From Unio delphinus (taxonomy: Eukaryota > Mollusca > Bivalvia > Unionida > Unionidae), in NCBI GenBank assembly GCA_029339505.1, contig JAQISU010000155.1, positions 16,135,501-16,199,500 of the forward strand: a stretch of DNA of 64,000 nt, written 5' to 3'. Shown piece by piece: positions 1 to 12,225 of this stretch (position 1 is its first letter; each line of letters opens with the position of its first letter). The translations under genes and the position numbers were made by a program. The notes under the pieces are model-generated. The model ran no database searches. It saw nothing but the letters and a program-made list of their open reading frames with translations, and had not been told where the DNA came from.

Positions 1-48
1 AACAGAATTCCATCATTTACCTTTGAAACCTGTGATCGCAATTATTAT

Positions 49-115
49 GTAACTGGCTGCTCAAAATACAGCCAGTTACGAATTTAATGGTTATGTCAGT
101 TAACTGGCCATTAAA
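49..115. repeat. cluster of short hairpins
   Basis: An 11-bp perfect inverted repeat (GTAACTGGCTG at 49-59, CAGCCAGTTAC at 69-79) has a 9-nt loop. It is followed by an 8-bp pair (TTTAATGG near 83, CCATTAAA near 108) enclosing the palindrome CAGTTAACTG. Function is unknown; it may be a mobile element edge. Confidence 0.5.
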
Positions 116-1425
116 CTCATTTATTTGCAAATTGACCTTCAAACATATTTACAGCGCAAAATTATTAGCCTCAGGGTCTAACATATACATGTTGAAATCT
201 GATTAATGCTTGCAACGTGACAAATAGAATGTCACTTTACACCGTTCTGCTTAAAATAACGAATGCCTGATCGTAATGAGATTTTAATGGCGAACTAGAT
301 ACTCTTTCTCGGATGATAAGAAGATGAGATGCTTCCAATAAACGTTGTAATGTAGACCAGGGACAAATAGAGTATTGAGGAGGAGTTCATCGGTTTCAAA
401 GACAATCAAATAATGTTCCAAGTCTTTATTTAACATGCGCTGTATCCATACGTAATATACCCAAGTATCAGGTCAATGAACTAGTTTCAGACAAGTTCAT
501 GTAACGTTATTCTCAGCCACATTTATTAAAGATATATCTCAAACACACTAACACTTATTTACTGTATTAACCTGGTCACAAATACAGAAAAAGGTCCTTA
601 AAGATCAATCTCATCTTGGTAATAGCTAGGGAAACGAGCGAATACTGCGTGATTCGTGCACGCTCATTCGACGAGATTATAGTGGGATCCTCGCTAATGT
701 TTGTTTTCCCCTAATTTTACAATGACTCCTTTCCCCCAGTTCTCATCAATATGTTCGAGAGGATAATTACGTTTTGAATTTCGCACAATATCTAATATTG
801 CTAATCATCAATGTCGATTTGCATTTATTGTTTAACCCGCCGTACGCATAAGCGTGAGGATCCATAATTTTGACATAAATTATACGTTTACACATCTTAA
901 TAATATTTATGTTAACAATGGTGATAAGTTTCAGTTAAATAGACATCTATATCCTAATCGTTAACAGATGGTTCAATTGTAACAACGACAATATCAACAT
1001 ATTAAGAACACAAATGCATGTAACCACCATAATTTGCCAGATTAGTTTTCTATTTGAAATCCTCCTTTTCTTTCAGTATTTATAGTATAATCATTAGTAC
1101 AAGTCATATTATTATCTTGTATTTGTTTTAATTCCGTAAAAATAATACATTTTAGGACATTTTGTTTTTATATTTTCCTTATCTTTACTACCAAGACTAA
1201 CATTAGTTACTTGTATTAATATCAGCAGCAGTCGTAGTTGTAGTAGAATGCTATATTGTGACTGTTTTGAATCAATAGTCTTTAACCTGAAATAACATAG
1301 GTAGGTCATTTAAGGTAGGTGAGCATGTTATATACCTTAACGGTACAACGATACATGTAGGTTATTCAGTCCGGATTCAATTGGAGTAAAATGCATTACC
1401 CGAGGGCACATGACGATGGCTAACC
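116..1425. other. AT-rich stretch with no recognised feature
   Basis: Only short, low-quality open frames on either strand; no domain, splice pattern or clear repeat was recognised. Confidence 0.5.
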
Positions 1426-1429
1426 TAGG

Positions 1430-1500
1430 ATGTTACGATGCTAAGATTCGAACCGAATCCGGCATGCCTAGGTCAGCCACTGCTGCTTTGTCAATTGGGT
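1430..1500 (-). mobile_element. tRNA-derived SINE fragment
   Basis: Read on the minus strand, the stretch has a box-A-like TGGCTGACCTAGG and a box-B-like GGTTCGAATCT with tRNA-like spacing. The acceptor end is not tRNA-like, so it reads as a SINE head or remnant and not a functional tRNA gene. Confidence 0.4.
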
Positions 1501-4198
1501 GCAGAGACATGCATCATACATATAAATAGTCAATGATAATATGTTGTACCCGTCCATTCAAGAAAAAGTAAGTGCAAGTAATGTTGTAGAGTATTGCTGT
1601 CTTTAAAGTAATTGATAGGGGAATTATGTATCATAATGCAAAAGCGAAAAAGATGTGATACTTAGCTAACCCAAGAATTATGTATTTGTTACAGAGGTAC
1701 TTCTTGTACATCTTATGTTTTACAAAAAACATGTAACGATTTACCAACAAATGGACCCTCTTTCAGCGAGTTGAATATTAATCTTTTACCAGCGTATGCG
1801 TCAATTTTGTTAGAAAAATCGTATGATCAAGTTAGTGTTGCTTTATTCATTTTTCTTCTTGGGGTGGGGGGAGGGGGCTCACGGGCACCAAACTTTTTAA
1901 ATATCCGCAAGGCAGTCCATATCTAGATTTAGAATGGCGCCCGGGTATCAGATTATTGGTTAATCTCGCTGAATGAACTAAAGTGCAATAAGTATACCCT
2001 TTCAAAGACGGTAGTATCTGAGAAAAAATATGCAATTTTCACGTGTTAGAAAGATCAGAACATACAGTTTAATTACATCTGTGATGTTGCAAATAAAAAA
2101 GTGGACATCAATATTTGAGAATAAATTTAAGTGTACATAGCATTATTTTCAAGGAATGAGAGGTTCTAAATATACAATCTAAAATTCCAGTTATAAAATA
2201 CTGACGCCAAAAAAATAGTATCATATTGTTTCGCAAATATATATTTCCTATAAAGATGATACTCCTGGTGTAAAACAAATTAGATGCTGCAATTACTCGT
2301 TTATCTCTGAGAATGAAATAGGCAGCAATCTTGATTGGCGATTCTACGAGAGGCAAATCAAGAAATCCATCCAACACTGGAGCATGAACAGCATCAGTTA
2401 TGTTGCAAACAAAAACATCAGTTTTACAGGATAACGGAGCTGTTTAAAAGGCCGGGTAATATTGTTGGAGAAAAATATGTAGGACACTGCCTTGCGCTCC
2501 TCAACATCGGACAAGAACTTGTGGAAGTAATATAGTTAGAGGCCAAAGTCATCGAATCTTTACTATTACACTCGGTGTGAAGCAGTTAACTGTAATAATG
2601 TTGCAGAGTAAAATTCATTCAACACGCCACCATTGTTGTATCTCTTTGAATGTTTCCATACAGCCAATCAAGGACAAGAGGAACCCAGATCAACTAAGTC
2701 TTCAGCAAGACATGTATCAACGGAAATAGATCTTTCGGACACAGGCTTCGTCTTCACACACTTAACTTCCCATTATTACACAGCGACTGAAAGTGGTTGT
2801 CTTGGAGCAGAGGATACGGTCAACGGAATAAGACTATTTCATGTTGAAAGAACATTCTGCTGTGTTAGGAGTCTATATTTCAGCTCCTTTGTTTAGATAG
2901 AGAAACAAGGTTCTGTGGAATGCAGCGGAAATGTTTTACAGCCTCGAGTTGTTTTGAACGGGCAAATTTTGTAGTGGATTTATGACAGTATGGAAGCAAG
3001 TAGGTTTTTTAAGAACGGATATTCCAGGAAACATGAACGCCATTTTGGTACAGAGAGAAACATATTTTACCCCTTTAACGTGCACATGGACTAAAACAAT
3101 GCAATATATTTATATTGGGTTGCATGGACCTGCTAGCAGCTTCTGTTCATTTCAACTGGTTTGTCGCCACAAACATATCTAAGAGACACACTTGGTTAAC
3201 GAATTTGCATTAGATATCCACCTCAAGTAGAAAAGCATAGGATTTTGCAATAGGTGTTTCAACATTGATCACGCATTTGATTATTGAAGGTGATCTTACA
3301 GAATTATTTAAAAATATTATCATACAGATCATTGCTATTCATTATGTTGGAAAGTATCAAGTATGAATTAAAATTTCAGATTATAAAATGGTAATGTGTT
3401 TTTTTTTCTGAAGTAAGTTAAATAATTTACACTGGGCTAGAAGAAGTTGTGAAGGAGGAAGATTTACGACTTATAAAGACAATGAACTTGTGTAAAAATG
3501 TGTAAATGATTTAGTAACGAAAACTTTATAATCTTCAAATAGAAGAATGACCGTTCAGCATTGAAAGATCCCAATTTAGTCTATTTATTTCAGAATAAAA
3601 TGACGATGTCCATCAAGACTGTTACATGATATTAATTTTAGTGCTTGAGACGTCTTGCCGCATCATTTGTATAGTTCATTCGGGTGCTTTGCTCCTAAGC
3701 TATTTAGTAATAAACTCTATTTATTAATTTCATTACATTTTTGAAACTTGAAAAACCCCACTTACAGTTTATGTGACATAGTTCATCCACACTTCTTAGG
3801 TAAACATCATCAAAAATTTTATAAACCATCAATTATTTCTTTATATTCAAGTACATATTGTGTATACTCTGATTTTGCGATTACCCTAAAGGTAAAAAAA
3901 AACATTTTTATTTTTACAATTGATTCTTTGCTTTCGTCTAACAAATTGTGTATTATCTTTCACCTGTTAGTTCCATATACTAGGCATACAAGAAAGGTAA
4001 AAGATGTCTGTATCATTGTTAATATAGCAGTGTTCATACTTTGTCAGTCTTGTATAAAGCAGTAACGCAGCTTAATTGACCGTAAGCTAATATTTTGAAT
4101 ATAGTGACAATAATTCTGGCGAACTGAATAAATCAAAATAATTGTCTGACACAGTTACAATCTTAAGATATAAAAGAATTACGTTTTCTATTTTGCAG
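1501..4198. other. non-coding or unrecognised, upstream of receptor exons
   Basis: Several 60-105 codon open frames occur, but none shows a known domain or plausible splice-bounded exon. Upstream exons of the receptor at 4199 (signal peptide, earlier FN3 or Ig domains) were not found here and probably lie outside the window or in undetected small exons. Confidence 0.4.
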
Positions 4199-4388
4199 CA
4201 AACATTTTTGTCAATAGCATGCCCCACTATAACGCAGTACCAGAGTGTGAGCAAACAAGATCTTGTCATGATGAAACCCAATGTAAGCACACTTGATCCA
4301 GATACTGTCTACTGGATTTCAGTTGCAGCTGTGAACCAATACGGGAAAGGGTACGCTGCAGATTTAAATGTGACCACTTTGCACGAAG
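4199..4388 (+). CDS. FN3-domain receptor, penultimate exon
   Basis: This exon encodes the C-terminal half of a fibronectin type III domain. The pattern LDPDTVYWISVAAVNQYGKG followed by a strand ending in VTTL is the usual FN3 E-F-G strand signature. It starts after a pyrimidine-rich acceptor (TTTCTATTTTGCAG, ending at 4198) and ends one base into a Gly codon before GTATAT at 4389. The next coding segment at 4868 supplies the other two bases, so the phase-1 junction is consistent. The start in an open frame at 4142 is intronic. With the next exon this forms the membrane-proximal part of a type I surface protein; the family beyond FN3 is not identifiable. The N-terminal half of the domain was not found upstream, so the gene is partial as seen. 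Confidence 0.75.
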
Positions 4389-4867
4389 GTATATAAATAA
4401 ATGAAGATTTTTCACCATAGTGTTATCCCTACAGTATTGTGTAACTCATTAGGATTATCTCCGAACCAGCAATAAAACTAATTCGTGAGATGTTCATATT
4501 GTTTTCTGAGAATTATATAATTGTACTTTGCATACTTAAATTTACCAAACACAATGTAACTTTCCTCAAAGGTTTTACAACGACTAGTGCTAAAATTATT
4601 GTCTTCTCCTTTCGTGGGTTGGCTTGAATTGATATCAGTTTGTTAATTGTCCTTTTAGATAAAAATGGTTCAGTCAAAGGATATATATAAGTACAAAATC
4701 AGTAATGGTTTTGGCTAAGTGGTACACTCTACATTATGCAAACATGTTATCCTTCAACTGAAAAACAAAATTAAACGATCAAATGATTAGATGATACTGT
4801 AGCAATAATCGATATAATAAATATATATATATTATCTGAAAAATGTCAATGACTTTTTATTTTCCAG

Positions 4868-5109
4868 GTGATTTAAATGTAGGCGGCCGTTCGGAACCTA
4901 ATTCCATGACTACGATCATAATTGCCAGTATTGCGTGCGGTACATTAATAGTCATTGCACTAACGGCAGCCGGTACAGTCATTATAATCAAGAGAAAACG
5001 GGCATCAAAATGCTCGACTGATACTGTTGTAGATAGTACATACATGGAATTAACGTGCAAAACCAACGAAAATCATTATGATACCCTAAACGTTACGCCT
5101 CCATATTGA
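4868..5109 (+). CDS. FN3 receptor, last exon: TM helix and tyrosine-bearing tail
   Basis: The exon follows an acceptor (TATTTTCCAG) and joins in phase 1 to the exon ending at 4388. It encodes a short Gly/Ser linker, a helix of about 22 hydrophobic residues (TTIIIASIACGTLIVIALTA and on) and a KRKR stop-transfer cluster. The roughly 38-residue cytoplasmic tail ends at TGA 5107-5109. The tail carries YMEL and YDTL separated by exactly eight residues, which fits the ITAM spacing YxxL/I-x(6-8)-YxxL/I; STYMEL also fits a relaxed ITIM. The role is inferred to be a phospho-tyrosine signalling or adhesion receptor. A weak ATTAAA lies at 5269-5274. No lesion is seen. Confidence 0.75.
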
Positions 5110-5606
5110 AAGTTGGAAAGTACATTTTGACCGATTGGAATATATGGATTGAGCAAGAAGCTTTCATATTGACAAAATGAGGGAAAAAATTATAGGCAAA
5201 TCTTAATATTCCGAGTAGCAGCAGAGTGAACCCACCTTTTTGCTGGAACTTCATTTGCTTAAACTTAAATTAAATTCTTTACGAAAATGAAAAAAATTCG
5301 TAAATGTTTCCTAAACTACTGTGTCTAACTAATGAGAAAGTCTCTATCTGGTGTTAGTTGTTTTTGTTACTGTGTTGTTGTTTTAATATGTTTCTAAATG
5401 TATGCATGCTAGTTTATCCCGATTACGTATTTGCCGAGGTCACGCCCTCTCTGCTGCTGTTAACTATCTTGATCTAGGATCATGTACATTTATCATTATA
5501 TATCCCTATGGGGTAGTTTGTGCACGGGATACGTTTTTGAATTTAATTATATCCTTATCTCCGCTAGACCAAGTCAGATGAATATTTCGCAGAGTATGTG
5601 TATGTG
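5110..5606. other. receptor 3' flank and junction to retroelement
   Basis: Probably the receptor 3' UTR, then unassigned DNA. CGCCCTCTCTGCTGCT near 5444 recurs just upstream of the promoter-like sequence in each large tandem unit (near 37190), so it may belong to a dispersed element. Confidence 0.35.
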
Positions 5607-6974
5607 TACCTAGACAACTTAGACATAGAAAATTTTGATCTCAATGTTCTAGCAAAGTCACAATTACAAGATCCAATTTTAAGAACTGTACATGACTGGT
5701 TGAAATATAAGAATAAGCCTGATTGGGCTGATATTGCTAAATATGGCATAGAGATTAAGTAATTTTGGTACATGTGGGAATCTGTGTGCCTAGAGAAAAA
5801 TGTTTTATATAGAAAATGGGAAAGTCATGATGGAAAAGAATTCACATTTCACATTATAATACCAAAAAGTTTGAAAGCATTTGTTTTGACCCAACTGCAT
5901 AATAGTGTTAGCAGTGCACACCTTGGTATCATCAAAACCCTTACTTAAAATAAGATAAAGATTTTTCTGGTATGCCTTAAGAAGAGATGTAGAGAATTGG
6001 TGCAAGAGTTGTACAACTTGTGGTTCGAGAAAGATACCGAAAAAGAAAGCAAAGGCTCCCCTTAAACAATATCATGTGGGATTAACCATGGAAAGAATAG
6101 CAATTGATTTTATGGGACCTTTACCAAATTCAAAACATGGTAAAAGTATCTAATGGTAGTTGCAGATTGTTTTAAAAAATGGTCTGAAGCCATTCCATTA
6201 CTAATTATTGAAGCACAGACTGTAGCAAAAGCTTTGATTGAAAATTTCATATCACGATTTGGAGTACCATTACACATACACACAGATCAGGGATTTAATT
6301 TTGAAAGTAATTAATTTCAAGAAATGTGTCAGGTTCTGGGTATTAGGAAAACCCGAACAACTACTGTAAGACCCCAATCAGATGGTATGGTTGTAAGAGC
6401 AAATCGTACAATTAATGAATATGCTTTCCGATTATGTGTCGGATCATCAAAGAGACTGGGATGAATATGTACCTTTGGTAATGATGGCCTACAGGTCTTC
6501 AGTTCATGAAACTACTGGAACAAGCCCTGTTTAATGACATTTAGAAGGGAGATAACTCTACCCATATACATTGTCTTTGATGATCGTGAGAAACAGCCAT
6601 CTGAAAGTCAGAAATATAAAACTGATTATGCAAATGAACTAAAAGAAAGACTGAAGGAAATACATGAACTTTCCAGAATGAAAATACAACTTTCTGTTGA
6701 AAATATGAAAAGGAATTATGATCTGAGAGTCAATCTCCATAACTACACTGTAGGTGATAAAGTATGGTATTTTTACCACAAAAGAATAAGAGGATTGAAT
6801 TCAAAATTACAAAGACCCTGGAAAAGTCCATTTGAAATTGTTTCTATACTTCATGATGTTCTTTACAGAATACAAGGAAGCCCAAGGCATAAGCGAACAA
6901 TTGTACATCATGACAAACAAAAATCATTTCATGGAGAAGTTATTTCTCCTTGTTTGGATAATATTAATCACTGA
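5607..6974 (+). pseudogene. Ty3/gypsy-type integrase, decayed
   Basis: A 3' pol fragment of a Ty3-like LTR retrotransposon. In order it shows the region before the zinc finger (KPDWADIAKYG), an HHCC-type zinc finger (LHNSVSSAHLG, then a CxxC-like stretch near 6010), the catalytic core and a C-terminal domain. The core has IDFMGPLP with the first Asp near 6100 and HTDQG with the second. The C-terminal domain (6534-6974, uninterrupted) resembles the GPY/F module and ends in a VHHDK-like motif. Stops (TAA at 5760-5762 and others near 5946, 6151, 6312) and frameshifts break it. The third catalytic residue, expected as Glu in GMVERANRT, reads Val (GTA at 6393-6395). RT, RNase H and LTRs were not found, so the copy is truncated and dead. 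Confidence 0.8.
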
Positions 6975-7339
6975 CAATAAAGTGCTTTCAGATGTAAAAA
7001 TTTTCAGATTTTACACATATATCTAATTCTGCTTCTCTTAGTATAAGAAAATTATTGTTTTGGTTGCTGAATGAAATTTACTGAAGAAGAGCTGTTTTGA
7101 AATTGAATGAATGTAAATTTAATATTGTTAAGATTTGTGTTAATAGGAATAAAAAAAAGAAAGGGTATATATATCTTATAAAATTGCATAACTGTATTGA
7201 ATTATATATGTGTGTTTATTTATTGGTATCAAATATTTAACTAAGTTGGTGTTACTTTTATGAATTGTAGAGTAGACAGATAGTATAGTATTGAAACAGT
7301 GAATAGAAAGAAAGAAAGCAATAATGATGTAAGAAATAG

Positions 7340-7722
7340 AGGTATGGAGATACAAAGTAGATTAAAGGAACTACAACAATTGCATAATAGTAAGATTATG
7401 CTAAATGTCGGGGGTTGAAAAATGGAAACCAGTCAAATTACATTGTATAGAGATCCTAATTCACTCTTTACAAAGGCAAAGGAGTCTAGTGAACATTGTT
7501 GTTCAACTAACAATGTTTTTTTATTGACAGAGACCCAACTCATATGAAATTTATATTAAATTACCTCCGTTACAATGGCTCTATGCCAGAGGCCTTAATC
7601 CTTAGAGACAGTCAAAATTTAACAGAAATTCAACATGAGGCTGAGTATTATAATCTGAAAGGCCTGTCCTCACTACTTTGGAAAAGGCTAAATGTATTAC
7701 TTGAGTGGGGAGAAGTTTGAAA
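7340..7722 (+). pseudogene. T1/BTB (KCTD-like) domain, decayed
   Basis: A short coiled-coil-like segment (LKELQQLHN) leads into LNVGG, the opening signature of potassium-channel tetramerisation (T1/BTB) domains. A TGA interrupts the next codon, then METSQITLYRDP follows as in xTSxxTLxRDP. After a one-base loss in the T-run near 7520 the frame continues with DRDPTHMKFILNYLRYNG and EAEYYNLKGL, both typical of the second half of KCTD T1 domains. Such domains mediate tetramer or pentamer assembly in Cullin3 adaptors and Kv channels. No splice sites were recognised, and it lies about 370 bp after a dead Ty3 integrase. It could be a processed pseudogene, an exon of a decaying gene, or cargo of the retroelement. 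Confidence 0.6.
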
Positions 7723-8481
7723 ACTATAATGTCAGAAAGACACGCAATGACTAGAAATTTGATTGAAATAACTACGATGAAAATTGAGATTTGACAAGAC
7801 TGTCTGGAATTGAAAATTATTTAAAATTGTTGAATGATTGGACTTCTGTTGGGAAACTGAAAATCAAGCATGCAGACCACTGGACCCAAATACCACACGG
7901 ATTGTTGGACCTAAAGATGTCTACTGACTATCTTGCGCATGAATATATAATAGCAATACATAATAGGAAATCATTAGAAAACGTAGAAAACTAAATACAA
8001 AATTAAAGATGTACATCCAATAATGTATAAATGAATTGTACTTTTAATAATATTGATCATACTTATCTATTTGATGTACAAGAAGATAACAGCATGTTGA
8101 TTCCGAGTTGAAACTGGGTTATTTCATTATATTTCTTCATATTATCTTAATGGTGAGAGATATAGTTTATCTGAAAAAAATTTGGTATGATATATGTATT
8201 TAATGTTCAACATATATGTATTGAAATATGATGTGCATCAATATGTATTTATAAGATACAATTTGTATCATTGTAGTATTTTATTCCTGAATTATTGACA
8301 TTGTTTAAAGATGAATTTAACATATGAATTAATATTATGCTGGATTACCAAGTCAATATATTTTTGTGTTAAACGTCTTCATGTTAAAAATACAAATGAG
8401 ATTCTGAATTCATTTGTTTGATATCATTATCGCTATCACTTATTTAAATGGTGAATAAATGCAATGTTAGTTATTTTCTGA
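7723..8481 (+). other. unrecognised flank of the T1 pseudogene
   Basis: A 67-codon frame at 7791-7994 (LSGIENYLKLLNDW and on) has coding-like composition and may continue the broken T1 gene in another frame, but matches no domain I know. The rest is AT-rich. Confidence 0.3.
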
Positions 8482-8545
8482 AAGGAATTGGGTGGGTTCG
8501 AATCCCATTTAGGCTGATCTTGGTCAGTCACTACAGAACCACAAC
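8482..8545 (+). mobile_element. tRNA-derived SINE remnant
   Basis: Contains a consensus box-B (GGGTTCGAATCCCA near 8490-8505) but no complete tRNA cloverleaf. Probably a SINE fragment. Confidence 0.35.
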
Positions 8546-8747
8546 AAATTATAGGAAAAGTATATATTACTAGAATTTAGAAAGGGTTCTGTGTAATTTG
8601 TGTAATTGTATGATATATTTTCAAATGAATTACCACAGTTATATATAAATGTAAGATTATTTTATTTCTCAATGAAATATTTCCAAGACAATGTTTTCAG
8701 ATCTGTATTGTATTTGTAAACACATGTATGATATTCATTATGTAAAC

Positions 8748-8884
8748 AAAATTGCGAGACTGCAGCTCCACGGGAAAACGAAAGTAATTTTCTTATATTT
8801 ACATCTCATATGGTATACATTTCTCAATAATTGGGGACCAATTCCTAATGGTTGGGGGTAATGCTATACCAGTCTCACAATTTT
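8748..8884. mobile_element. MITE candidate, 137 bp
   Basis: 15-bp terminal inverted repeats with one mismatch (AAAATTGCGAGACTG at 8748-8762; CAGTCTCACAATTTT at 8870-8884) bound a short non-coding core. No transposase and no certain target-site duplication were seen. Confidence 0.5.
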
Positions 8885-11800
8885 ATCTTATCCATACGTT
8901 TAGCATGATTATTTAAAATGTTGCTGTACACGTACCTTGTTTCCAATTATCGCTTTGCCTTGAGAAGGTCCCTCGTTGAAAGCACATGTCGGCTTTGAAT
9001 GAGATCAACCGACCCTCGTTTCATCTATTCTGATTCGCCAACGAATTCATTAGAAACAAGATTAAAATCGTTTGCATAAGTAAATGTATAAAATGTATCA
9101 AAGTGTTGTAATGTCCATCATAGCATAAATGGTTTGACCGGCGATCACGTGATGACGGTTTATTCAAAACCAAAAATGTCCTGACAGCACGGAAAGACAG
9201 CAAAGAAAAATTAAAATTGTTCTCGTTTCCAAAACAAGGATATGAAAAAATTTTAAACGACTGAACAGCCAATGCATGATGAAATACAAAAATGTAGAAG
9301 AAGGTAGACAACAAGCGCATATATCATGAACAACAGCACATAATTGAAAGAGCTGCTTCAAGCTGGATAAGCGATTGCGGCCATCTTTCCATGCTGTTGG
9401 TGCATTACACACCCACTCACACACAAGGTCGTTGCAACCGATTTATTTTTCTAATTATTGTAAAATTTTACATGCAAGTCATTTTAACATGCACATTTTA
9501 CCAGATGTGTGCATCTTAGTATTTTAAAGCCCTCATGTCAAAGGTTTTTCATTGTGACCTCCAGTTTTCGCTCTGCTGACTTTTATTAAGTATTTTATTA
9601 CATAGTTAAGTATTTTTCTCAAATACTGGAGGTCGCGTAATGCACTCTAATGAGCAAGTCATATTAAAATGAGAAATGAAAAACACATCCTAATCTGGAC
9701 TGGACTAATTCTATCACACAAGAATGGAATTAACAAAGTATTATTATTTTAGCAAGTCTTTATATGCAGTTTCATGATAGGTCAATAAAACGCGCCAGAC
9801 ACTCAGCAATTGAATAGAAGAGGGTGGAAAATGGGGGCTTCCAAGAAAGGTATGATTACAACCATACCCATACAAATAAAGCCTGATAACATTAAAACTC
9901 ATGACACTATGAATTGCTCCGCAGAGTTACGTAAAATGGAAAATATCTGTCTCGTATATGATCGTTGAAATAGTCATATCTGCAAAAGTGGAACAAATAC
10001 GATATGCATGAAACATGAACTAACTAGATTTTGCTATTGATTTCGTTACTGTGCACATTTTGAGGAACTTACCATAGTTGCTCTAAGAGTGATTGAATTA
10101 AAACTATTCATATCCCATGTCCATGTTGCAAACAAACTGCTGATCATAGTTTCCATTCAAAGGTAACACGATCCACACAAGATAAATTTCATTCAGTACG
10201 CTTGAGTAGCACTGCCTTCAACATTTGCTGAGAGTACTTGATAAACTTTATCCAATACCCATGTGTTGAACATCGTGGTTTTGCTGCGTTGTAAATCTAT
10301 ATGTGGAAGATGTTACTAAGACATATCTTTGTGGATACTTGCTTGTGTTTTCGGTGATGATTTTGTTGTATATCAAGCAGAATTAAAGGAAATGCACGAC
10401 AAGCGATTACAGTATTTAACCGCGCACAATACCCAAACAAGTCATGCCGAGTAGATTCAGGTCTACCGTCGTATACGCGTCTTTTTGCCCATTGGTCTAC
10501 ACCATATGCAATGTTTGAAGTATGCATGGAAAGGTTTCCTTAATTCAGATGAAGATAAGAGTATCTGGCTTTCATGAAATGTCCATTTCACTAAATTAGA
10601 TTGCAATTATATTCCTTCGACAGTTGTCTACACGTCAGAACATTTTCAATTTATCTGTTCTGGATGTCATTTTGGCATATTTTGCCAATTTTGTATTAAA
10701 ATGTCATTTGTTATAAAATAAACAATTTGGCAAAGAAATTAAATTTCTCTGAAGATTAGAATATCGTAAGTCCTTTACAGCAATGTTTAATAGTGCCAAG
10801 AATCCGTTTAAGAAAAGAGGCAATTTACAAACACTTGTACTCGTAAAGTTCACTTTCTTGTAAAGTTAAACATATCCACGGTGTCTTTATAGTGTTTATA
10901 TTTAAACTTCAGGAAAGAAATTTGTTTCTATAGTTTATAGCAGAGCCGCAGACACGGTTAAAGGACTATGTAACTAGAAGAAATTCCGGGACGCTCATAA
11001 TGGTCAGGGGCCACTCCACCGTCACAGTCGGTAATTCGTAGGTCGACACTATTCCCAAGTGCCCACAAATCCTGCCCGCGGCCCTGGTTTAAAGTACATG
11101 TACGTGCATTGTGTCTGCTTCTTTAGTCCCTCTGGTACGTTATCTTTCAACATCTTATTTGTAAAAGTACTTAATGAGTTTATAGGGTTCATGTGACCCA
11201 ATGTTAACAAACATAGTAATCTTTCCGTCCACAATAAGACGATTACAGTTGTGATTTAACAGATGCATAGAACAGTGAGATATGCGCCATACGATGGTCT
11301 GGTCACTTCATTGATTGTTATTACAGACATAGGGAATTCGACGAAATATTTTTGAATGAAACAACAGAAATGTATCTCTGTTTCAAAATTTATTCATTAT
11401 CTCATCATCACAATATCATATTACTTTACTTGATCTCATAAGCCACTCAGATGATATTTCGTAACGTTCGGAAAACCTTGCTCGATGGGTATAAAGAAAA
11501 CTCCAATGTCCTCATAGCGCATACTTCTTCAAAATATATCGCTTTGGCAACGATATTTTTTATCCCTATGTCACCTAAGCTGAATTTCATCCTCTCCGTT
11601 GGTTAATACACAAAAGACGCGATTGTGTGCTACATTTTTCTCAAAACAATTATTGAAAACTCTCCAATACAAAAGGAAAAGGATCCGGATTCAGTGTTAC
11701 TGCTCAGTCTTGTGACAGTGAGATGTCGCTGGTGTTAAATTATGTTAGCTCATAGGTGTTATGTATATCTCTTTTGTGTGCTTATATATGATATATGTGC
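8885..11800. other. long stretch without recognised genes
   Basis: Open frames of up to about 100 codons on the minus strand (9021-9424, 10297-10527, 11049-11234) show no recognisable domain, splice signals or conserved motifs. Treated as non-coding. Confidence 0.45.
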
Positions 11801-12225
11801 CCGGAACACGTATAGATACATATTTGGAAGCAACAATTTGACACCAAATAGAGGCATATATCTTGAAAGGGTAACATCAGAGGGTGAATATAGATACATA
11901 TTGAGAACGGATACAGCACAGAGCAAGTATACACACCCTTGTTAAAACAGGATACCTACAAATGGCAAGTACAGACATATATTACAAAATAATACTTGGA
12001 GAGGGAAAGTATAGACACGTATAAAAAGTATATCGGCACAGGGCCAGTAAAAGACACATTTAAAAAGAATACCTGTACAGGCCAAGTTTAGGCAATTATT
12101 GAAAAAGGTTACCTGCACAGGGCATGTTTAGACACACATTTGGAAGGGATGCCTGCATGGGGCAAGTATAGGCATATTACAAAAGGATCCTAAAATAGGG
12201 TAAAAGTATACATATTTGGAACGAT
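11801..12225. repeat. 40-bp minisatellite, about 10 degenerate copies
   Basis: Copies begin at 11801, 11841, 11881, 11921, 11961, 12001, 12041, 12081, 12121 and 12161, in strict 40-bp register. Each carries variants of GGCAAGTATAGACACATATT. A partial, slightly shifted copy follows to about 12225. Copies are diverged in sequence but show almost no indels. Confidence 0.75.

Noticed and set aside
4857..5066. Minus-strand 69-codon frame
   Set aside because: Shadow of the receptor TM exon, which has splice-site and phase support on the plus strand.
11801..12225. CRISPR-like array
   Set aside because: The whole 40-bp unit repeats without unique spacers, in a eukaryotic context.
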